Positions 48,900 through 62,300 of a stretch of 64,000 bases of DNA are shown here, in pieces; within the stretch, counting starts at the first letter, position 1; each line of letters begins with the position of its first letter. Source of the stretch: Leuctra nigra (lineage: Eukaryota; Arthropoda; Insecta; Plecoptera; Leuctridae); contig OW203768.1 of the NCBI GenBank assembly GCA_934045905.1, positions 7,220,316 through 7,284,315 on the forward strand, written 5' to 3'. Below the pieces are notes generated by a model, which saw only the letters and a program-made list of their open reading frames with translations, did not search any database and was not told where the DNA came from. The translations under genes were made by a program, and so were the position numbers.

Positions 48900-48940
48900 C
48901 GTTTTTATTTCGCAGGCTACCTCCAAAAACTTCATAATGC

Positions 48941-49880
48941 GTTCTGCAGTTGCGGTTGTTTTTCGTCGGCAGGTGCGCCAAGGATGCAACTAATGTAGTA
49001 TGTACAATCATTTGTTTTCATTATACAATTACACTTTTGGAAAGAGGTCAAGGGCCAACTGACCCGGATTGTCAGGATATCGCATCCCGCCTTTTGGTTT
49101 CCGGAACTTTTTAGTTTTTTTGACTTTGTACTGAATTTCACTCATTTTTTTCGTGCCCCTCTCTTTCTCTACTCTGCTCTTACGGCCACTTATCGTTGTT
49201 CACGCGGGTCCTTTGAGTTTGAAGCGTGGCATCCGGGCCTTTTCAGACTGGGAATTGATTATAATTTGTTTGGTGATTAGAACAATAAAAGATAATATGA
49301 TGTAAAATTATTAAGTACGGACGTGTATCTGATAGGTAGGTGGTATGTATACCTACCAAAGATATTGAGAACATTGCAACATCACCTCACCACTTAGATT
49401 TTTTTTTGAAAAATTGGTAGATACTAAGTTCGTATAAAAAATTAAAACAGTTAAGACCCTGAATATATTTTTACAATAATGCCCATGCGTACCGTGTCAT
49501 TATGCTATAGATTTCAGAAATGTATTAGAACTATCTATGAATAAAAAATAATAAATTAGGAATTAAATAGACGAACAATTAGGATAGTTAAATCTGACCT
49601 GACAACCCACTGAAAGGCAAATGCCTCCAATGATGTGTGATCTACGCACATGTCCTCCAGTGACATTGCAATGGGTTTCTATGGTGTTCAACAACATTTA
49701 CCATAGCAACCTGATAGAACTGCCCTATGATCGGCATGATCAGTTTGCATGCTAAACATAAGATTTCTTGCCACAGATTTAGACAAGCTGAAACCATCCC
49801 AACCAAATCAAAATAATAAACAGTCCCGAAAATACGATCCTTACAAATTGGTGTTCTCGATCGATATGAAAAACAAACAT
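48941..49880. other. Intergenic, nothing recognised
   Basis: AT-rich, no supported gene or repeat. Confidence 0.45.
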
Positions 49881-49884
49881 GATG

Positions 49885-50430
49885 TCTGTTAGATGGATCC
49901 AGGGTGGTGTGGGACGGATATAGACGGCCGAGGGACGGGGCGAAGTGCTAGGTTAGCCAGGAGGTATTTCAGTCCACGCACCGTCTGACGCATGTTCACG
50001 TGATATTGGTCCCCTTGAAGACGGGCTTCGAACCCGGTGCGGTTCTCGCACAGTGATGGCGGCAAAACGACGGAATGTCTACTGAATATTTTGACAACCC
50101 CCCCCCTCCCCCCTGTGTCCACACTTTTCGAGACCCCCCACCCCCTGAAAGGACGTCACAAATCTATCTCTACCCCCCCTTAAATAGAATATTTTTACGA
50201 CTGTAAAATGTATCAGAATTTATCGTTTTTAACGAAATTTTTGGTCCCGACATATCAACTGAAATTTCAAATGCTTGAATAATATCTGTATCAAAACGTA
50301 ACGTCCTACTGGCTCCAGACCCCCCCCCCCCCCCCCCCCCCCTCCCCACAGTCATACTGTGTCGTCCCATACTGGACCCCCCCCCCATCCAACCCCCTGA
50401 AGCGTGACGTCCTTTATGCACAGTCCCTTA
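49885..50430 (-). repeat. Dispersed repeat with C-homopolymer 3' parts
   Basis: A GC-rich block (with a B-box-like complement ggcttcgaacccggtgcgg) passes into C-rich lines separated by words such as gacgtcac, gtcatactgtgtc and gcgtgacgtcc. These resemble, on the opposite strand, the G-rich segments near 18.4 and 19.2 kb. Probably decayed members of one transposon family. Confidence 0.5.
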
Positions 50431-50459
50431 TTGAACATAGCGTCGGGTTAATGCAGAGA

Positions 50460-50760
50460 TTTACTATTTCACATTTTGTGAAAATTGTAATATGAACTCG
50501 GTTACATTTAGTGTAAATTGTAATATTCGAACTCTCGTTACATTTTGTGTAAGTAAATTGTAAAATTGTAATAACTCACATGTTGTGAAAATCAAAAAGG
50601 TAAAAATTTTAATAATTCAAATTTTAATAAATTATGTTTGATTGTAATAAGTAAAATTTTGTGAAAATCGTAAAAATGTAATGACAAAAAGTTTGCGAAA
50701 ATTGTAGAGTTGTAATGTAACTTACATTTTGTGGAACATCGTAGAATTGTAATAAATATT
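50460..50760. repeat. Degenerate tandem repeat
   Basis: Repeated words acattttgtg, aaaattgta and gtaatatt in about 30-60-bp irregular units, e.g. ttacattttgtgtaag and ttacattttgtggaacatcg. Old satellite-like array. Confidence 0.55.
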
Positions 50761-53700
50761 GATGTTATTAAATCAGCAATAGTTGATTCTATTTTCTGTC
50801 AAAAGCGCAAACTCATAACAGTAAACCCCTAAAAAGTATAAATTGTTAGAATATATCACTAGCTTCACAAAAAGCAAAATTGTGTCATTAGCGAAAACTA
50901 ACCAAGTACATTCCCAGTGTTTTCTATCATTCTTGGCACTGCATACGAAGTGAGAATTAGTTTAATTAAAGACAATTGTGTGCATTCAGGCACATAGATT
51001 TTTTCAGCGCGAAGTCGTTGCACTAATAATATTATCTCAGAACTACGAAATTTGAGTTGTGACTTTCTGTAGTCAACCGAAAGTAGAAAAAAATCACGTT
51101 CCATTATATTTCCTGTTTTCAGCGTTCTTAACACAGATAAGCTAGTTAGGTACTTGCTAGGTACTTGTAGTTTTATGATATTAAATCAATGCATATTTAG
51201 GTATAAAGTGCATAATTAAAAAAAAAATCAATATGAATTTCAATGTAATACTGCTTTTTAAATACATTTTTGCAGATCCACCGTTTGGGTATGAATTGAA
51301 ATTTACCAAATTCACATAAGATTTATATTTTTATAAAATCCTATTGAAATTATGACATTTCTTAGAATTTTCAGAACGTCTTAGAAAATAAATATTAATA
51401 TGTTAATTCAGTAGGTACGTAAATTTTTTCTTGCTAATTAATACAAAGTAATAAACTATGGATAAAGTGGTACTCATAATGATAGATTTCGTACATCACT
51501 CGGTATCTGGTAAATCTTAGCTGATGGGGAAAAAACCAATGATAAACAAAAACCATATAATAAAAAAGAAGCTAAAAAAGAGAGGATGCAAATACACACA
51601 TTCCTGAATTTGCAAATAATTACCGTTAGCTACACATTATATTTTCTTCCATATTGTCAGAGGACAGAGATAATGTAGAGGGGAATGAATAGTTGAATGA
51701 ACAATAATGACAATCAATAATACATTTTAAACTTGATTTATTGAGTAATAACAACAGAAATATACATAGGAAATTGGAGTAATACATTAGGTATCTAAGC
51801 ACATATATTTCTTTGATATAACTCTGTTATATAATAAACTATCTATTAGGGCATTGAAAAATAATTATAAAATGTGTAATTTACAATAGTACCTGCTAAT
51901 GTTACACCGAAGCATTATCTACCTCCCATTATTAAAATATAATTATATTATTCTATATCATTGTGATCACATTTAATCCGGTTATAATCAGATTACGCAC
52001 AGCTCTTTCCAATATTTGAATGATCTGTTCCAAAGATTCACTTTGGAATAAAAAGCAATATAAAATGTCTTATTTACATGTGTTCAATCTCATTGTAAAC
52101 TTAGTTAACACAGATTAGTATAACAGAAAAATACTCATGTATTCAGAGCTCAACAATTAGGTAGCATGTAAAACGATATAAAAAATGATAACATAAAGAT
52201 AGACATAGAAGTTGGGTACAAAAGTACAAACTAAAGAATTAATAAAAATATTAATAATATTAATAAACAAACAAGGAAGGAAGCACAGTAACAAGGAAGC
52301 AGTACTAATAGTACCTACTCGGCAGTATGTATTACAATACTAATGTAAAATTAATCTAATTTGACATCTGTCAGAATAAAGGACAAATAGTCTGAGATTC
52401 TTCGATTACTGATTTCTGATAGCATGCAGAGCTTATCAATTGTGGTACGTAGGTACGGACACCTCCAAGTCATGAACGAATACACCTATACAGGGATAGA
52501 TAACGCCGTATCAATTACATGCTAAACGACAGTCCCTATCCGTGTCCTGTTTTCAAATTAAATTCAGAGAAATAAAACATGGCCGACCACTAAAAGCCAA
52601 ATAGTATGAGTTTTCTTGTCAAGCTGACACAATGCCTACACCAATATATTACCAAAACATGATGTATATAGGAGCGATAATACAATATCGACTTAATTAA
52701 ACCAGACAAACCTTAATAAACAGCTTATGTACAGAGAAAGCCATGTCAACACGAAGGCGGGTTTTCAGATTCTTAAATATGGACGGAAAAATTGAATAGT
52801 TTCATTCTTATGTCTTGCTAATTTACATATTTACTCTCTGCTTCATGGGCAATTAAATAAACACTGATTCTTCTTCTTTGGCGTGGGAATATTCACAGTA
52901 TTGTCAGTTATTTTACGGATGAAGAAACAATTAAAGAAATTACAATATATACGACAAAAGCACATAAAATATGTCAAAACATTTTTGTATCAGCTGTTTC
53001 AATGAAGTGACTTTCAGAAAGCTGTGGTTTATATTACTTTTACTGCATGCATGAAAACTGCGTGAAAACGAAAGTAGAAATGTTTAGAAGGCTAAGGTGA
53101 ACCGGATAGTTCAAATGAAACGCGAAGTTATCTATCCCTGTATAGGTGTATTAATTCATGTCCAAGTGAAAGGTAACCCCTCCATTCACCCCCCACCACA
53201 TTCAAACAATTTTTCCTATGTTTGGGGTCGAGGGCGAGGGGCCTAAAAACTAACGTAAATGCACGGAAAGGGGGAATGAGGGTTCACCTCATACTTGGAG
53301 TCGGGCGTACAACCACTACTTAGCCCGAGTGCCAACGTAAAAACACTCCAGAGCATGAAGGAAAGCTCAAATGGATGTTATTTTCCTCTCGTTCTTTGTA
53401 AAGAAGAAACAATGGTTTTTCATGTTTAATACCAAAGTTCAGTACCAAAGTATGCAACTCAAGATTGCCACGGAAATCATAACAAAATATCACCTGAACA
53501 AAAGCAATGTTAGTACTAGGTTTATCATCACCATTTAATGTAATCACATCTTTAGGCCAATAGTTCACTTTGGTTACAATTGTTGCCCTTAGGGATGTGA
53601 TGATTTCTATCCATAGTATGAATTTTTGTAGGTAGTTGCAACGTATGTGGTTCCAATCACACATGAATGTTGGAGTAAACAAACTTTAAAATGTTAAATT

Positions 53701-55447
53701 AAAAAAAAGAGACGTCGCGGAATTAAGCATTTCCGTAATATCATAATAACAGTGTTATTTGTGTCAAAAAATAATTCCTAACGTACGAAACAAGCAACAA
53801 GCGAAAACAGAAACTTGGTCTTGGCTGTGCCAAGACCAACCAGCCAACTTTAAGATGCTGGCTGAAACTTAGGTGGCTCACCCTCTCTATAAATGAGAGT
53901 CAGAAAATAAAATAAAATTTAAACACAACTTAATTCATAGAGAGCAGTTTCATTGACAAACAATTCTTTGTTTGGGATTTGAAAGTCTGTCATCGATATA
54001 TGCTGACAAAGCACGCCGCCTCATAATTACATGCATACGGCTGAGATTGTCTTACATTTTACCAGATTGCAGGTAATCCTAACACAGTACAACAATATGC
54101 CTCTGATGGGGTCGTATGTTTAATATGTACACATGATCTGATCGCAAACAGAATTAATATAATATGTCTTGATAAAGCTAGAATCTGGTAAAGAAGTGTG
54201 ACCTTTGACATCGATGAAAACATTCAGTGCTGCAGGTATAGCAGTCACAAGGTCACAAGTCACAAATCCCGTAGGGCGGAAGTTAATGGGCAGTTGGTGT
54301 TCACAACTCATTTTCGATAGAAAGGAAATCAATTACAAAAATTTATAAATTAAGTAAACACCATCCATCTTGCATGTCAATATTACTTGTCAAGACCGGC
54401 TTGACACAAGATTGATTAGATGTGGGGCTTTCAGTGTGGCTTGAAGAAAATCTAACATGGACAGAAATCCTTGACTCCGCAGTCACCTAGCTTATCATGC
54501 AAGTGTCAGGCAAGTCTGATGTTACGAAGACCTTTAAACATTTGAAACAAAAGAATAGCGTCAGAAATCAAGTTCATACTCATCGGAAATAACTTGACCG
54601 ACTTAACGTTCGGCTAAACTCAACATTTTTGTAGACTTTTCTAATAGAATCCCTTGACTGTTTGTCTTAAAGAATCTGGTTTGGTGGTTATCGAAGTTGC
54701 AGAATACGTAAATACTTTCTTTCCAATCAATGGCGCATTTTTACACAATCTATTTTTAGTAGTAGAATTATTAAAATACTATGTAGTATCCTCATCCTTC
54801 ACTTCCACACTGTATATAGTTACATCTCATGAATTGTCTATATCCATTACCTACTTAAAAAAGTACAATATTTCATGTAATACAAAACAGTGGGCTTACT
54901 AAATGCATTGGAGATACAACAAGTTTTATAATTGGCATTTAATAATGAAACAGTAAACAATATTGCATGATCAGTTAGGAATGATAACCATCTATTAAAA
55001 ATAGTCAGGATGTAAATCTAAATTAGAATTACATCAATGGATTCAGTTTTTAGATGGACCAGTATTAAAATTATATTTTGAATATGTATATAAAATAGTG
55101 TGATTGAAGTTTAAGAGTATTTATAAAACATCCAGGTACGGCATCACAATTTAACACCAGGAGACTCGTCGGTTGCCGTGTACATTTTGTCCGCGTGTGC
55201 ATTGCGTTGCGACAGCGGTTTCATTTAGTAATGATCTGGGATCACAACAATCGACGTAACACAGGTAAAGAAATTTAAAAGATATTTCAGTTAACTCTTA
55301 GTAAATAATAGAAAGAAAAACATTTCGATGCCTTCTGAACTGAGAAAAATGTTTGGGTAGATAAATATCGTAAAAATCATTCAACAAAGAGAAAGTATTA
55401 CAATAGTCTGAATTACGGTTATTTCCGTAGTCATTTGCAATACTTTT
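50761..55447. other. Repeat-poor AT-rich stretch, possible psq 3' UTR
   Basis: Few transposon remnants compared with the rest of the window. Minus-strand AATAAA (TTTATT on plus) occurs, for example near 51730. Because pipsqueak ends at 56191 on the minus strand, part of this may be its 3' UTR. The longest ORF, minus 53320-53682 (120 codons), has no recognisable features. Confidence 0.35.
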
Positions 55448-55455
55448 ATATCGTT

Positions 55456-55993
55456 AAGTAGGGTTTCCATGACCGGAATTATTTTCGTGACACGGAACGA
55501 TTTTCGTAAAATGGCGGACATCAACCAATCACAAGACAGAGAAAAAATCGTAGCGAAATAATCGTCCCTAACGAAATTAGTTCAGCTAAGCTCAACTATT
55601 TTCGTGTCGTCGGACGATTTCGTGAATTAAATAGGATGTGCAAGAAAGAACTACTAGTAACAATCCACATTGTAATAATGTTGTGTACTCACGTTTTAGT
55701 TTGAATAACCTGAAAACCATTCAAATCCATTTTCATAGATAGTTGTGTCTAATTTGGCAAAGATAATTACTTTGAACACAACCAAAACACAACGCACATA
55801 ACCTAGAAAAATGCTAGAGGTCGCCCACTAACAACTTCCCGAGCCCCATATTCTCAACCAATCAGAGAAGTTAAAAGCGGTAGTTCTGGTTTTTGCCACC
55901 AGGAATATTTCCGTGCTGTGTCGTGTTCTTTCACGACACGATTTAAAATCGTTTCGTATGACGAAAATAATTCCGGTCATGGAAACCCTACTT
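55456..55993. mobile_element. 538-bp non-autonomous DNA transposon
   Basis: Terminal repeats AAGTAGGGTTTCCATGACC and GGTCATGGAAACCCTACTT are perfect, continuing through ggaattattttcgt. Flanked by TATCGTT at 55449-55455 and 55994-56000. The ends and interior share the word attttcgtga. No transposase. It lies just downstream of the psq stop codon and may be within its 3' UTR. Confidence 0.88.
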
Positions 55994-56190
55994 TATCGTT
56001 TCATTCCCTGAAAGTAGTAAACTTGTACTTGTGTGACACCCTTCCAGCAGAACGGCATCGAAACGTGCTAAATAACCGCGAGAGCATTTCTAAACAGAAC
56101 CGCCATCGCCATGAGCTCCCCCTCATCTTACAACTGTCACTGGGCGTTTCCTTCGGGGAACGTCGCGAGCTGGTGCGGCGAGAGTAACTC

Positions 56191-56342
56191 TCAACTGGCG
56201 TGCTGTTCGTACATTGTGGCGTGCTGCTGTTGCGCCTGCAGCTGGTTGTGGTGCTGATACTGCACCACCATGATCTGCGGCGGGGGGGACGTGTCCGAGT
56301 TGATGTCCTCGCCGGGCGGGTGACCTTCGGCTTCGTACTTTC
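56191..56342 (-). CDS. psq: psq terminal exon
   Basis: Acceptor ctctcag, then GA completes a Gly codon: R-G-K-Y after repeat 4. It encodes a short tail with a Pro run (SDTSPPPQIMVVQY) and a His/Gln-rich end (HHNQLQAQQQHATMYEQHAS), stop TGA at 56193-56191. Confidence 0.85.
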
Positions 56343-59300
56343 CTGAGAGGAGCGGAGAGGGTCGCCTTAGATAGGTATGTTCTTCTAATCACACTCGGCT
56401 TATCTCTTCTAGAGAACTTCCTGATTCTCAACTGGTTCTAACCTTTTTAGTTCGTCGATTATATTGATATGTTTTTTTTGGAATAGTACATTACATTTTA
56501 TTAAATTATTAATTTACTGTTAGACAAAGTTCAGTAAAAACCCTAGGTGTACAAATTGTTTCTCTAAAATAGGCAGCAGGTGATCTGTGGATTGGGTTTT
56601 ATTTTAAAACCGTCATTTTACGAACACCTGAGCTAGCTCAACTTGGGAGTCCAGAACATTTCCATTGTTAGGATCATCTCTATTATTAGTTCCAGACTTC
56701 AGGTTGAGAGAAAAACAAGTTCATAAAATACTGATCTTAAAAGTGAAATTAATCTACAGATTGCTTGCTGCCTATTATAGGTACCTATGGTCTCTCTCTA
56801 CATAAAAAAGAGAACAAAAATTGCTAGGCACAATTAATCTAGGATCCTCCTGATGTTAATTACTAATAAGTAATATTTTCTATGGATAAAAAATTGAAAC
56901 TGTGCATGATATGATATGTTAAAGCTTTAAATAGAAAATCAGAAGAGAGAAGTTTAAAACATCGAAACTAACATTTATATTTAGTACCTATCAATTAAAA
57001 AACCAGCAGCTCACCTCTCTTAAACCTGCCATAAAGTGAGGAGTACGGAAGATTGTAGTGTATGGCGGCCTGGTTGATGGACATCTGACCGACGCGGACG
57101 GCTTCCAGCGCCTCGCCCATCGCTCCCTCCGACCACGGTGTGGGATTACTGCGGGACAGCTCGATGCCTGATGTGAAGCAAACGCGGGGTTAAAACAGAG
57201 TAAACACTAGGCCAGAGTCCGACACAAGCAGAATAGGTTGGAAAATCATTTCAACTACCTAGGTAATTAGTAATTCTCTAGGAAAACATTCAGAAAAAGA
57301 TACACAGTAGAGTATGCAATAAAATATGTCCAATCCAATCCCATATGTGGTGGTTGTATCAATCTGATCATACAGAATAATTTTTGGGTTTTATTTATAA
57401 AAACTCTGAAGTGTTATGCTTTTTTAAATAATTTTCCTACTTAGAGGGGTTTAGAAATATGAGACTAGTCAATAAATTAAAATTTATGAATGGAACAAAT
57501 TCGTCCATTGCTCATACTTTTCACATAAACCATGTCCTTCCGTCACGCACAGTGAAATAAAGTGTGCCAATATTGGTGTAATCACCTTCTCGCTTGCACC
57601 GCCCGTACAACGTTCCAGTCGGTATCCCGAACTCGGTGGATGCTCTCTGCACCGTGGTCACGCCAGAGCGGATCGCCTCCAGCGCGCGTTCAAGGTCATC
57701 AGGGCTCCACGTGGTGGGGGCTGCGTTGAATGGAGCGGCTAATCGGATGCCTTCTCTTCTCGCGATCTTGTAGAGCGTGCTGCTGGGGATTCCTGCAAAA
57801 AACAATTCCGATGTTAAAAATTGCTGTTAAAATGATTTTATATTCAATGGCGACATCCAAAGTTAAATTTATATGACCGGAGGACACTCAATCTGACAAG
57901 TCTAAAAGGCAAAAAATGAATTATATCCATTTGAAATGATCATACTACAAATCTAGTACTAATGTACTCAACACAGTTTGGTGGATCATGTTTTCCCATG
58001 AAAAATTAGTACCTAGTATTTAATTGACATCAGTTAAAAAAAACACAAACGTTTGGCATCATAAACTTGAGAAATTCATAGCTTGAATATTTTGTGTAAG
58101 ATGTTTGATCAATAATAAAAAAAATAATGTTAATACCAGAAGATTCAATGATGTGACATTATGTTCTTTTTAATATAATTTAAATTTTTAAAAATAAAAA
58201 GTTTAAAACATAAAACATACCTTACATTTAACTAGGAACTTCTGTTCTATTGCAGAAGAATGTGACTGTTTTACAAACCCTTTTCCGCTAGTTGATTTTC
58301 CAAGTGAATTTACTTTAACATTTCTTGTGATAATATTGCGATAACGCCTGATGTTCTACCGTTAAAAAGTTACACCTATCGCACAAATGACTCACCGTAT
58401 GCTTTGCTGGCTTTGTTTGCCGATATCGTGCCGGTCCTGAGCGCATCCAGCGCCGTGTTCAGAATGTCCTCTGTCCACGACTTGGCCGGCCCCTCCTTCT
58501 TGGGCGTCGTGATGCCGAGCCTGTGGGCGCGCTGCCAGAGCGTCGTCGATGGAATGCCGTACGTCGCGGACGCCTTCGTCAGGCTCATGTTGTGGTTGCG
58601 GAGCGCGTCCAGGGCAAGCTCCATGTCCTCTTGTGTCCATGACTTCGGAATACCGGCCTTGCTGGGATCTCCGTTCATGTCTGCAGGAGTTACAGTTACA
58701 TTTAAACTTTGTATTTAACAATGTAGTTTTAAGTTTCCAATACACAATATGTATTGAAAAGTAAAAAGTTTCTGCCTTTTCAAAAATGTAAAATGCAGTT
58801 CAGTTACCAGGTACCTATTTATTTACCTATGTATCGAGGTCCTATTGTTGAATCATAAATAGTTGAGCTGCTTGTGAAATTTTGTAAAAAGCACAGTTTA
58901 CTAGATAATTTTTAACGTTGTCTGGCACATTTGTCAACCAACTAGACAATCCTTCCAGTGCCCCCTAAAACAACTTGTAGACAATGAGGTTTATCAAATG
59001 TTACAAACAATTATGGCGTTTTCCACTGGCCGCACAAGGGTTTACATGTAATGACGTCAGCATACAAAACTCAATGCAAATTTCAAACTGAGTGCAGAAC
59101 TAGACACGGATCGAGTGCGGCCAGTGGAGAATGCCATTACTGTATGCCTTTTGTTACCTACTCCAAGTATTGTCTAGGGTGGTATCTCTCATCATTGCTT
59201 TACTTGACTACAAAACGCTCAGTGTAATGCGTTGATGAGTAGTAAAATTAGTCCAATTACCTATGGCACAATAATGTAAACAAAGTTGAAAGAAGCATCC

Positions 59301-62300
59301 TTATGCAAAGGTAAATGTACATTTTTTAAGCAGACAATAGGTGACTTATAATAATTCTTACCGGAATGTATGGAAGAGTTGGGCATGAGACCGAGAAGCT
59401 CTGGAGTGACCATCATCGTATGCATCGCATGGTCGTGGTCTTCATCATCAACCTGAAATAAATCAAGAAACAGTTTTATTTACCATAGCACAAGTAGGTA
59501 TTTCCAGATATCGTGATGTGGTTCAATCACGTGACAGTTATGTTATTGGCTTGAGAAAGAAGAAAGATGAAGGGAATAGTACAAGGTTAAATAGAGACCA
59601 TATTTGTATAGATATTAAGGTAGATATTTTGTCCACATTGGTTGTTTATAATTGATATTTGATATGTATTGACGGTTGTATGGTGTGCTTATTCCTACAG
59701 TATAAACCAGCGGTCGCCAACCGGTGGTCCGCGAGAAAATCTTGGTGGTCCGCAGAGAAATTTGGAAGTTTACTTTAAAGTTTCCATGCAATTTATTTAA
59801 TTTAGAAAAATTTCAATCCAATACAAATGTACTGAATTCGGACATGTTTCAATACGTAAATGTGCCTTTTAAAAGTATATACATATTCACTCTAGCACTA
59901 TAATGAAAATATTATCAGTTTCCGAGTATATTTCCAAAACCTAAGAGTCATTTTAAACGCTTTTTCTCGAAATAAAAGTTGGTTGAAAACGCGTAGAAAC
60001 GCGCCAAATGACTTCCTGAAAACAAAATTTTTCCGGGGCTAAGCGCCCCGGACCCGCTTGGTACTGGGGGGCCCTCCCCCCGGACCCCCCCATTGTCTCC
60101 CTCACCAATCGTATTTGCCGGCATACGTATTTTACGCACCTGAGTGGTCCGCGAGATATAAAATTGTCATATAAGTGGTCCGCGAGGTCCAAAAGGTTGG
60201 CGACCGCTGGTATAAACAACAACAAAAAACACTGCAACAGGTTGATTTATGATAATAATACCTAGTCCACCCCTGGTTCCAATTCAATGGGTCAGGGGTG
60301 TGTATTCACCCGAGTGGCCGCACCGCAGGACTCCTGGAAACCGGCTGGCCAACCTGACGTTTCCTCCTCTTCTTCTTCCACTTCTAATTGTTCCACAAAT
60401 TCCTTCCACCGTGTTCTGTTCTCCCACTGTCTCTCAGCCTCCAACTCACTCCACCTTCCTCCTCTCTCCAGCACATCCTCGTTGATCAGTCCAATCCACC
60501 TGTCTCTTGGTCGCCCCACTCTCCGTGTTCCCACTGTAGTCGTTTCAAACACCCGCCAGTGGCATTCTATCGGTTCCCATCCTCTTCATGTGGCCGAACC
60601 ACCTAAGCTCCTCTCTTCCCAGCTTGAACCCCAATCTTTCTACCCCCAGCTCTCTTCTTATCTTAATACTTCGAACCCTATCCAAATAAAATCTATTTGA
60701 AATGTGTCTCAGCCCCTGGATGGTCGAAGTAGTATTGACAACTCACCCTATCGTCCATGTCATGATCGTCTGTGTCGTCGTCGATGTCAATCGCATCCGC
60801 TTGTTCCATCGCCCGCAATGTCTCGAACTTGACCTTGACAATGCTGTTCTCCAACTCTCGCTGGGTGTGCAACGAACTGCGGGAGTTCTCCTAAAGAAAT
60901 GAAACCAAGCGGTCAAAAAATACCGTGTTTAAAATAAATACACCTGGTAACATAGGTATAAAAATAATTCATACCACCACAGTTTCAATTATTGTGGAGT
61001 TGAGGAAAGAATTTGGCAAAATAATTATCTCATTCTAGAGAAATCACAAGCAAAATAGTCTGCAGATTAGATTATTTTTCCTAATTTTTGTAGCGAATCG
61101 ATTTGTTTTGGGAACCAAACATAATAAAAGAACAAAATAAATAGGTACCTGTACTCTAGGTCTACTATGTAAGAAAATATCAAGAAGGCCAGCATTGAGA
61201 TATTTTGACCTCTGGGTGGTTATTCTAAATTTCCTTGTCATCTCATATCAATTGATTCAGCAACACTACCATGTTACATGTTAAATAGATAGCATTCCAT
61301 TGGGCAGTGAGCCCATATCGAGTGAAACGAGACAAGGACATGTAGAATAGCCATGAAGACAAAGACTCAGTCTCATTTTAATTAAATTGAAATTAAGGAA
61401 CACACCTGCAATTGATTCCGATCATGCGCGGAACACTCGTTGATGTCGAGGTTCTCCACCAGGGTAGCGGCCGGCGCTAGAGGTTGAGGTTCAGGGAGCA
61501 AGTCTACTTCGTTGCTCGTTTGATGGGTCATGGAGTGGGAGTCGAGAGAGATTAGCAACGGAGTTGTAATCGGCGCAGGTCCGTTTCCAACCTAGAGGTG
61601 AGCGAGTAGAAAATTGTTGTAGAGGTCCTCTAGATTTGACAATCTTATAATAATAATCTTCTTCAGTCTTATGTGACAATATTTACATGAAGTATGGCAC
61701 GATGTACTTGGGACATAATTTTACCTAATATAAATTGGAAAATGGCAAAATGCCCTGTACAACATATTGATAGGACTAGGAGACCCGTTGTAAACAAATT
61801 AATAATGTGATATGTGTGCTAGTCTCTCTGTTAAGACAACATTTATACAAAATGTTAATAAGGTAACCCCTGGAAGCGGATCCACAAAGAGAGATTCTAC
61901 AGAATTCCAGAGATTTTGATTGAGATTTTGTTTACAGTCTGGGTAAATTAAACAAAAACTCAATCAAAATCTCTCTTTGTGGATCCGCTTCCAGAAGTTT
62001 TTGTCTAAATTGGCTAAACATGTCTAAACTGTAAACGTTTTTTCTGATGACTATTCAATATTTTAACTTCTGATTGTCTATTATTTCACTTTTTAATCAG
62101 AGGAATTTGCTAAAAAAAACTATTTGATTGCTGGTATGACATTAGTGTTTGTGTCAAATTTGGGATTGAAATAGTTGATCAATGTTACTTAGACAGAACA
62201 GGCAAAAGAAAAATTTACAAAAAGAAAACAAAAAACTAACCAACAGAGAAAGTGCAGTACAAGAGAAAATGATAAAGGTCACTTTGCTCGCTTAAGTTTA

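Larger units (their letters stand above)
48570..48929. repeat. 119-bp inverted pair carrying tRNA-like sequences
   Basis: Arms 48570-48688 and 48811-48929 appear to be perfect reverse complements, with a 122-bp spacer. Each arm has a tRNA-like segment. A 15-bp direct repeat, AAAACTTCATAATGC, lies at 48509-48523 and 48926-48940, possibly a target-site duplication with about 46 extra bases inside the left side. Confidence 0.85.

Noticed and set aside
58392..58745. 117-codon ORF overlapping the psq repeat 1/2 exon
   Set aside because: Shifted frame; the psq repeats are in the adjacent frame.
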